9,622 nt of DNA from Deltaproteobacteria bacterium (GTDB lineage Bacteria; Myxococcota_A; UBA9160; SZUA-336). The stretch lies in assembly GCA_030665705.1 (NCBI GenBank), contig DAOUZG010000047.1, positions 1-9,622 of the forward strand. Direction: 5' to 3'. The notes under the pieces are model-generated. The model ran no database searches. It was not told where the DNA came from and saw only the letters and a list, made by a program, of their open reading frames with translations. Made by a program: the position numbers and the translations under genes. This document shows, piece after piece, positions 5,524 to 9,622 of the stretch (its first letter is position 1; each line of letters starts with the position of its first letter).

Positions 5524-5724
5524 ATGATGGACGACACCACAAAGCTTCGGCGTTCCCGAGATCGAGTCATTGCGGGCGTCTGTGGCGGGCTTGCCGACTG
5601 GCTGGGCTGGTCGCCAACCCATTTGCGGATCTTATACGTCGTGGTTTCGATCCTGAGTGCTGCATTCCCCGGGACGCTGGTCTACCTGATCCTGTGGTTC
5701 GTGATGCCGGGCCCTGACGACTAG
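5524..5724 (+). CDS. PspC domain-containing small membrane protein
   Basis: A 66-aa stand-alone PspC domain. The hallmark KLRRSRDRVIAGVCGGLADWLGWSPTHLRILYVV (7-40) carries the IAGVCGGLA turn. It is followed by one transmembrane helix, VVVSILSAAFPGTLVYLILWFVMP (about 38-62), and an acidic tail. PspC of E. coli is a larger inner-membrane regulator of the phage-shock response; short stand-alone versions like this are common and mostly uncharacterised. No pspA, pspB or pspF is nearby, so a classical Psp role is not supported by context. Translation should be efficient given the AGGAGG upstream. The TAG stop is again part of a CTAG tetranucleotide, without an element attached. Confidence 0.93.
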   Translation: MMDDTTKLRRSRDRVIAGVCGGLADWLGWSPTHLRILYVVVSILSAAFPGTLVYLILWFVMPGPDD

Positions 5725-5745
5725 CTCAGTCCGCGGGTCGCAGTG

Positions 5746-5853
5746 ATGAACGCAGAGATCGAGCGGGAGATGCTCGAGAGAGGCGGCTTCAGGGTTGGGT
5801 CTCTCTGGGTCGGCGATATGTTCATCGCAGCGGTCACGGTACGTACTTCGTAG
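5746..5853 (+). CDS. Possible 35-aa small ORF, unrecognised
   Basis: ATG 5746 to TAG 5851-5853 encodes 35 residues beginning MNAEIEREMLERGG and ending AAVTVRTS. The first half is charged and helix-like; the second half is hydrophobic (VGSLWVGDMFIAAV). No good ribosome site precedes it, and it resembles no family I know. It fills most of the 146-bp gap between the PspC and GFA genes. It may be chance, a small protein, or the remains of a longer gene. Confidence 0.2.
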   Translation: MNAEIEREMLERGGFRVGSLWVGDMFIAAVTVRTS

Positions 5854-5866
5854 GAGCATCAGACCC

Positions 5867-5870
5867 GGAG
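5867..5870 (+). promoter_or_regulatory. GGAG ribosome site that favours the second ATG of the GFA gene
   Basis: GGAG directly abuts ATG 5871, leaving no spacer, but lies 6 nt from ATG 5877. Start 5877 is therefore the more probable one, and it also places the first Cys pair at the N-terminal position usual for the family. Confidence 0.6.
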
Positions 5871-5876
5871 ATGCGT

Positions 5877-6287
5877 ATGAGAGGGAGTTGTCTCTGTAGA
5901 ACGGTCCGATATGAGGTCGTCGGGGATCTCGATCTCATGTACAACTGTCACTGCCCCAACTGTCGGAAGTCCCATGGCGCGGCGTTCGCGACCGTGGCGA
6001 GGGTGCGTCGTGAGCGATTCCGCTGGATCTCAGGAGAGGAGTCGGTCTCGCGTTACGAGTCGTCACGAGAGGTCGCCCGGTATTTCTGTGGGACCTGTGC
6101 GGCTAACCTGTTCTCGGTGCTCTCATCACGCCCGGAGTTTCTGCATCTTCGACTCGGGACGCTGGACGACGATCCAGGTCTGAGACCCAGCTTTCATATG
6201 TTCGTAGGATCGAAGGCCCCTTGGTTCGAGATCAACGATGACCTGCCGCGGTACCAGGCCTTTCCGGACCCTGATCAGGAAGGATGA
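5877..6287 (+). CDS. GFA family zinc-binding protein (glutathione-dependent formaldehyde-activating enzyme-like)
   Basis: The family is named after Gfa, which was proposed to speed formation of S-hydroxymethylglutathione from formaldehyde and glutathione; most members have no demonstrated substrate. The 136-aa product carries all cysteine groups: CLC (5-7), CHCPNC (24-29) and CGTC (71-74). It also has the conserved flank RGSCLCRTVRYEV, CRKSHGAAF (29-37) and the C-terminal SFHMFVGSKAPWFEINDDLP block. The residue after the last Cys is Ala, where many members have Gly. These Cys sets bind one structural and one catalytic zinc in the family. Length is typical. No formaldehyde dehydrogenase or other glutathione gene is next to it, so the formaldehyde role is not supported by context. 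No signal peptide is visible; cytoplasmic. Confidence 0.92.
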   Translation: MRGSCLCRTVRYEVVGDLDLMYNCHCPNCRKSHGAAFATVARVRRERFRWISGEESVSRYESSREVARYFCGTCAANLFSVLSSRPEFLHLRLGTLDDDPGLRPSFHMFVGSKAPWFEINDDLPRYQAFPDPDQEG

Positions 6288-6356
6288 GGCGCTGCTGACG
6301 GTGGTACGCCCAAGGCCCCGGATCTCGTTTCAAGTGCAACAAGGGGTGGTGGTGGA

Positions 6357-7022
6357 ATGCTGAGGCCGATCGGTTTCGCAGGGCTCTTTTTCGTCTTTCT
6401 GGTCGTCGTTCTCTTCGGATCGGCGGGACGCATCGACTGGCTCATGGGATGGGCGTTTCTCGGCGCATATGTGGCGTTCATGGTGATGGGCTTCCTGCTC
6501 TTCGACCCGGAGTTGATCCGAGAGCGTAGTCACATCAGGACGGGGGCCAAACGTTGGGACGTCGCACTGGCGAGCTTCTCGTTCATCTGGCTGTTTCCCC
6601 TGGCGCTGATCGTGGCCGGGCTCGATGCGGGGCGCTTCGGCTGGTCACCGCCCCTTCCGGCTGTCCTGGAAATTCTAGCCCTCGTCGTCTTCGTGATCGC
6701 CACGGCCTTCGCGTTCTGGGCGGTGCGGACCAACCGGTTCTTCTCGACGTTCGTCCGAATTCAGGAGGAGCGCGGGCATCACGTGGTGACCGAGGGGCCA
6801 TACGCCTACATCCGACATCCGGGCTACGCCGGCGCCATCCTGGCGACCCTCGCCCTCCCTCTGCTGCTCGGCTCCTTGTGGGCGCTCATCCCTGCGTCCA
6901 TCGGGTCGAGTCTGTTAGTCCTTCGTACCTTCCTCGAGGATCGGACCCTCAAGGAAGAGCTTTCCGGCTACCGCGAGTACGCGGACCGTGTCCGCTGGCT
7001 GTTGCTCCCGGGTATCTGGTGA
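6357..7022 (+). CDS. Isoprenylcysteine carboxylmethyltransferase-like integral membrane methyltransferase
   Basis: The 221-aa product is highly hydrophobic, with helices at about 5-24, 28-49, 71-89, 103-123 and 160-189. It ends with the ICMT/phospholipid-methyltransferase signature: GPYAYIRHPGYAGAIL (147-162) followed by RTFLEDRTLKEELSGYREYADRVRW (190-214). The first block (RHPGY) and the acidic residues E194/E200/E201 correspond to the S-adenosylmethionine-binding region of the family. Bacteria do not make prenylated CaaX proteins, so the acceptor is probably a lipid or small molecule, but it is unknown. ATG 6357 follows a G-rich AAGGGGTGGTGG leader that can serve as ribosome site. It is followed 44 nt later by a soluble methyltransferase gene on the same strand. 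Confidence 0.88.
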   Translation: MLRPIGFAGLFFVFLVVVLFGSAGRIDWLMGWAFLGAYVAFMVMGFLLFDPELIRERSHIRTGAKRWDVALASFSFIWLFPLALIVAGLDAGRFGWSPPLPAVLEILALVVFVIATAFAFWAVRTNRFFSTFVRIQEERGHHVVTEGPYAYIRHPGYAGAILATLALPLLLGSLWALIPASIGSSLLVLRTFLEDRTLKEELSGYREYADRVRWLLLPGIW

Positions 7023-7050
7023 ACCCGCAGAGCTGTATCGATCCGTGGTA

Positions 7051-7066
7051 GGCTCGGGACCGAGCC
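7051..7066. promoter_or_regulatory. 16-bp perfect palindrome abutting the methyltransferase start codon
   Basis: GGCTCGGGACCGAGCC contains GGCTCGG (7051-7057) and its exact reverse complement CCGAGCC (7060-7066), ending immediately before ATG 7067. In mRNA it could form a 6-bp stem with a GGAC loop that covers the position normally used for the ribosome site. In DNA it could be an operator. No separate Shine-Dalgarno sequence is visible upstream of this gene. Confidence 0.5.
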
Positions 7067-7669
7067 ATGTCACCGACGCGTCTCCGCTCTATCCTCCAGC
7101 GCACCGTCGGGCAGGGCTACTTTCCGCACCAACTGGCCTTTCTCATCGATAACCCGATTCGACGTCTTCTCATCACGCCCGAGACGTTGGCCGATCGGCT
7201 TCCGCTCACGCCATCCTCGCGCGTTCTCGAGGTGGGCCCCGGTTCGGGGTACTTCAGCGTCGAGATCGCACGGCGAGTCCCGGATGGCCATCTCGAGCTG
7301 TTCGACCTACAACCCGAAATGCTCGAAAAGGCTCGCCAGAAGATCGAGGCCGCGGGTTTCCGAAACGTCGGCTACACCGAGGGCGACGCCGGCGAGCTTC
7401 CTTTCGGGGAAACCGAGTTCGATGTCGCCTTTCTCGTGGCGGTCCTCGGTGAGGTTCCGGACAAGTTGGGCTGTCTGCGATCGCTCTACCGTGTTCTTCG
7501 TCCCGCTGGAACTCTGGCCTTCCACGAGCACCACCCCGACCCCGACTTCTCTCCGCTCCAGAGGCTTCGAACGCTGGTAGAAGGTGAGCGCTTTGCGTTT
7601 CTCCAGAGCTGGGGGTGGTTCTGGAACTACACAGCCACCTTCCGGAAGTCTTCCCCGCCGGACCCATGA
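7067..7669 (+). CDS. Class I SAM-dependent methyltransferase
   Basis: A 200-aa Rossmann-fold methyltransferase, probably cytoplasmic. Motif I VLEVGPGSGYFS is at 53-64, and the acidic ribose-binding residue at the end of beta-2 is D80 (LELFDLQ). GDAGELPFGETEFDVAFLV (107-124) covers the adenine-contact loop and motif II. YRVLRPAGTLAF (141-152) is the UbiE/methyltransferase-11-like motif III region. The N-terminal GQGYFPHQLAFLIDNPIRRLL (15-35) suggests a methyltransferase-11 subgroup with an N-terminal helical cap; the substrate is unknown. ATG 7067 sits directly behind a perfect palindrome. The stop TGA (7667-7669) overlaps the amidohydrolase start in ATGA, so the two are probably translationally coupled. 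Confidence 0.92.
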   Translation: MSPTRLRSILQRTVGQGYFPHQLAFLIDNPIRRLLITPETLADRLPLTPSSRVLEVGPGSGYFSVEIARRVPDGHLELFDLQPEMLEKARQKIEAAGFRNVGYTEGDAGELPFGETEFDVAFLVAVLGEVPDKLGCLRSLYRVLRPAGTLAFHEHHPDPDFSPLQRLRTLVEGERFAFLQSWGWFWNYTATFRKSSPPDP

Positions 7670-9375
7670 TACTCCCAATCTTAGTGGTCGTGGCCACGGC
7701 CGTGGTGGCCGGGGTCATCGTTGTTCGCATTTTCTCGCGGCGCAGAGCCCGTACGCTGTACCTCGGTGGGCCGATTCTCACGATGGATGCCGAGAGTTCG
7801 GTCGCGGAAGCGCTCGTAGTCGAGGGCAACCGGATTGCCGCGGTGGGGAGCCGCAAAGAGCTACAGAAATGGGCTGACGGGGGCGCCCGTATCGTCGATC
7901 TCGGGGGGCGCGCCCTGCTGCCGGGGTTCATCGACGGCCACAGCCACTTTCCCGGAGTCGGGATCTTTGAGTTGCACCTCGATCTCAACAGCCCCCCCAT
8001 CGGGACCGTGGAGCGAATTGCGGACATCGTGTCGCGCCTTCAGCGCAAGGGTCTGAACACGCGGCGGGGTAACTGGGTTGTGGGAATGGGTTACGACGAC
8101 ACGCTTCTGGAAGAGCGGCGTCACCCCACACGCGTGGATCTCGACCGAGCTTCGACGGATCACCCCGTTGCGATCATCCACATCTCGGGCCATCTGGCCG
8201 CCGTGAACAGCCTCGCGCTCGAGAAGCTCGCAATCGGCGCCGACACGCCGGACCCGGAGGGGGGCCGGATCCGTCGCGATCCCCGGAGCGACGAGCCCGA
8301 TGGCGTGCTCGAGGAGGTCGCGATGGAACCGGTGGCGGCGCGGGTGCTAAGGCCATCGCTGCTCAACGGGATCAGGATCATCCGTGAGGCTACTAAGTGC
8401 TACGTGCGCGTCGGCGTCACGACCGCACAGAACGGCTTTGCACCCAGGCGCCAGATCCAGGCACTCACGTGGCTTTCGCGCCTGGGCGTGATCCCGATTC
8501 GCCTCGTTCTGTGGCCGACCCAACAAGTCGTGGACGAGTTGCTGGAGGGAAGCTTCTCGTACTCCTCCTACGACCCCGAGTGGGTGCGCCTCGGCGCGGC
8601 CAAGCTCATTGCGGACGGGTCGATCCAGGGATACACGGGCTACCTGAGCCGCCCCTATCACGTCCCGCCGGCAGATGACCCCGACTATCGAGGATATCCC
8701 CGCATGGCACGCGAGGAGCTCCTCGAGCGCGTCACCCGCTACCATGCAAACGGGATGCAGGTGGCGGTTCACGGAAACGGAGACGCCTCAATCGACGACA
8801 TCCTCGACGCGTTCGAGCGTGCCCAGGAGCAGCATCCCCGTGATGATGCTCGTCCCGTGGTGGTTCACGCCCAGATGTCGCGCGAGGACCAGCTCGACCG
8901 GATGAAGGCGCTTGACGTGATCCCGAGCTTCTTCACTCTCCACACCTACTACTGGGGAGATCGACACCGCGACCTCTTCATGGGACCGGAGCGGGCTGCC
9001 CGCATGAGTCCGGCCCGAAGCGCCATCGAGCACGGCCTGCGCTTCACGATCCATTGCGACGCGCCCGTGGTCCCGATGGAGCCGTTGCGGCTCGTCTGGG
9101 CGGCGGTGAACCGACGCTCGGCAAGCGGGGCGCTGATTGGAGAGGAGCAGCGCATCACCCCGAACCAGGCGCTTCGCGCGGTAACCATCGACGCTGCCTA
9201 CCAGCACTTCGAGGAAGACCTCAAGGGCTCCCTCGAGCGCGGAAAGCTCGCCGACCTCGTCATGCTCTCCCGGTCACCTCTCGACAACCCCGACCAGATC
9301 GATGCGATCGAAGTGTGCGAGACGATCGTCGGGGGCCAGACCGTCTACCGCGCCGGCGATCCTGCTACTCGGTGA
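7666..9375 (+). CDS. Membrane-anchored YtcJ-type amidohydrolase (amidohydrolase family 3)
   Basis: A 569-aa metal-dependent hydrolase of the YtcJ/N-substituted-formamide-deformylase group. Residues 1-22 (MILPILVVVATAVVAGVIVV) form one hydrophobic N-terminal segment followed by RRRAR. That indicates a membrane anchor, or an uncleaved signal with the enzyme outside the cytoplasm. The beta-sandwich segment (30-88) leads to the metal motif GHSHF (H92, H94). Then come SGHLAAVNS (174-182), K313 in AAKLIADGSIQGYTG (the bridging-lysine position), AVHGNGDASIDDILDAFERA (367-386, H369), VVVHAQ (H401) and HCDAPVVP (D465). The metal ligand set is therefore complete. The C-terminal GSLERGKLADLVMLSRSPLD (521-540) closes the sandwich. 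Substrate is unknown. ATG 7666 is chosen because it overlaps the previous stop (ATGA) and begins the hydrophobic segment; the open frame extends upstream to 7615 only inside the methyltransferase gene. Confidence 0.93.
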   Translation: MILPILVVVATAVVAGVIVVRIFSRRRARTLYLGGPILTMDAESSVAEALVVEGNRIAAVGSRKELQKWADGGARIVDLGGRALLPGFIDGHSHFPGVGIFELHLDLNSPPIGTVERIADIVSRLQRKGLNTRRGNWVVGMGYDDTLLEERRHPTRVDLDRASTDHPVAIIHISGHLAAVNSLALEKLAIGADTPDPEGGRIRRDPRSDEPDGVLEEVAMEPVAARVLRPSLLNGIRIIREATKCYVRVGVTTAQNGFAPRRQIQALTWLSRLGVIPIRLVLWPTQQVVDELLEGSFSYSSYDPEWVRLGAAKLIADGSIQGYTGYLSRPYHVPPADDPDYRGYPRMAREELLERVTRYHANGMQVAVHGNGDASIDDILDAFERAQEQHPRDDARPVVVHAQMSREDQLDRMKALDVIPSFFTLHTYYWGDRHRDLFMGPERAARMSPARSAIEHGLRFTIHCDAPVVPMEPLRLVWAAVNRRSASGALIGEEQRITPNQALRAVTIDAAYQHFEEDLKGSLERGKLADLVMLSRSPLDNPDQIDAIEVCETIVGGQTVYRAGDPATR

Positions 9376-9376
9376 C

Positions 9377-9622
9377 GCTCCGCTCCACGTTGAGCTAGGC
9401 GTGGTCTGCCCGGAAGGCGCAGACGAAGCCGTGATCGTTGAGGGCGTCGCGGAAGTCGTTCGTGATCCCTCGACACTCGAACGGATTACCGGGGTCTACA
9501 CGGCGAAGTACGAGATGTCCTTCCCGAGCGATTCCAACGTCTACCTCGTACGTCCCAGCGTTGTGTTCGGCTTCTCGAGAGCGCCGCTGAGTTCCAGGGC
9601 AGCGCGACCCGATGGCGCTTCT
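9377..9622 (+). pseudogene. Remnant of a pyridoxamine-5'-phosphate-oxidase-like (F420/FMN split-barrel) gene, C-terminal part
   Basis: Directly after the amidohydrolase stop, one frame reads APLHVELGVV..., then EAVIVEGVAEVVRDPSTLERI (from about 9428), VYTAKYEM and VYLVRPSVVFGFS up to 9577. This matches the middle and C-terminal part of short PPOX-fold proteins of the 'F420-dependent / TIGR03618-like' type, where VxVEGxAEEVxDP, AYxxKY and RPxxVFxF occur in that order. From 9577 the neighbouring frame continues the match with ESAAEFQGSATRWRF, whose ending SATRWRF is the usual family C-terminus. A one-base frameshift therefore appears to lie at about 9575-9577. About 55-60 N-terminal residues, including the cofactor-contacting first strands, are absent, and no convincing start is seen (GTG 9401 is possible). 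The gene looks doubly broken; an assembly error could explain the frameshift but not the missing N-terminus. Confidence 0.68.

Overview
The window comes from a high-GC bacterial chromosome, probably a Gram-negative soil or aquatic lineage such as Myxococcota, Acidobacteriota, Binatota or a relative. That placement is an inference from three things: base composition, an imuA-imuB-dnaE2 mutagenesis cassette, and a set of small-molecule enzymes common in such genomes. No rRNA, tRNA, CRISPR array, integrase or transposase gene was seen.

Left part, minus strand (1-3444). This is the SOS-type translesion synthesis cassette in the order imuA (3444-2650), imuB (2644-1151), dnaE2 (998 to beyond the left edge). 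ImuB is a Y-family-like scaffold with a beta-clamp motif, ImuA is a RecA-like partner, and DnaE2 is the error-prone replicative-type polymerase. A possible sigma-70-like promoter lies just upstream of imuA. The divergent gap 3445-3609 separates the cassette from the plus-strand genes.

Right part, plus strand (3610-9622). In order: a scramblase/LURP-type protein, a DUF2784 membrane protein, a DAPG-hydrolase-family (PhlG-like) protein, a PspC-domain protein, a GFA-family zinc protein, an isoprenylcysteine-carboxylmethyltransferase-like membrane methyltransferase, a class I SAM methyltransferase, and a membrane-anchored YtcJ-type amidohydrolase. The last two overlap by ATGA. The window ends in a remnant of a pyridoxamine-5'-phosphate-oxidase-like gene that lacks its N-terminal part and appears frameshifted near its C-terminus. 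All complete genes look intact. They read as metabolic and envelope genes rather than one recognised pathway.

The most striking signal is a pair of non-coding foldback elements, 167 bp (988-1154) and 168 bp (4239-4406). Both are bounded by CTAG, have 22-23 bp near-perfect terminal inverted repeats, and are palindromic over much of their length. They share a core at the same internal position although their terminal repeats differ. Each sits exactly on a TAG stop codon, those of imuB and of the scramblase gene. Removing the first one in silico, leaving a single CTAG, recreates an 8-nt imuB-dnaE2 overlap with an in-frame ATG. The element therefore appears to have inserted into a translationally coupled junction and to have supplied dnaE2 with a new start codon from its own terminal repeat.
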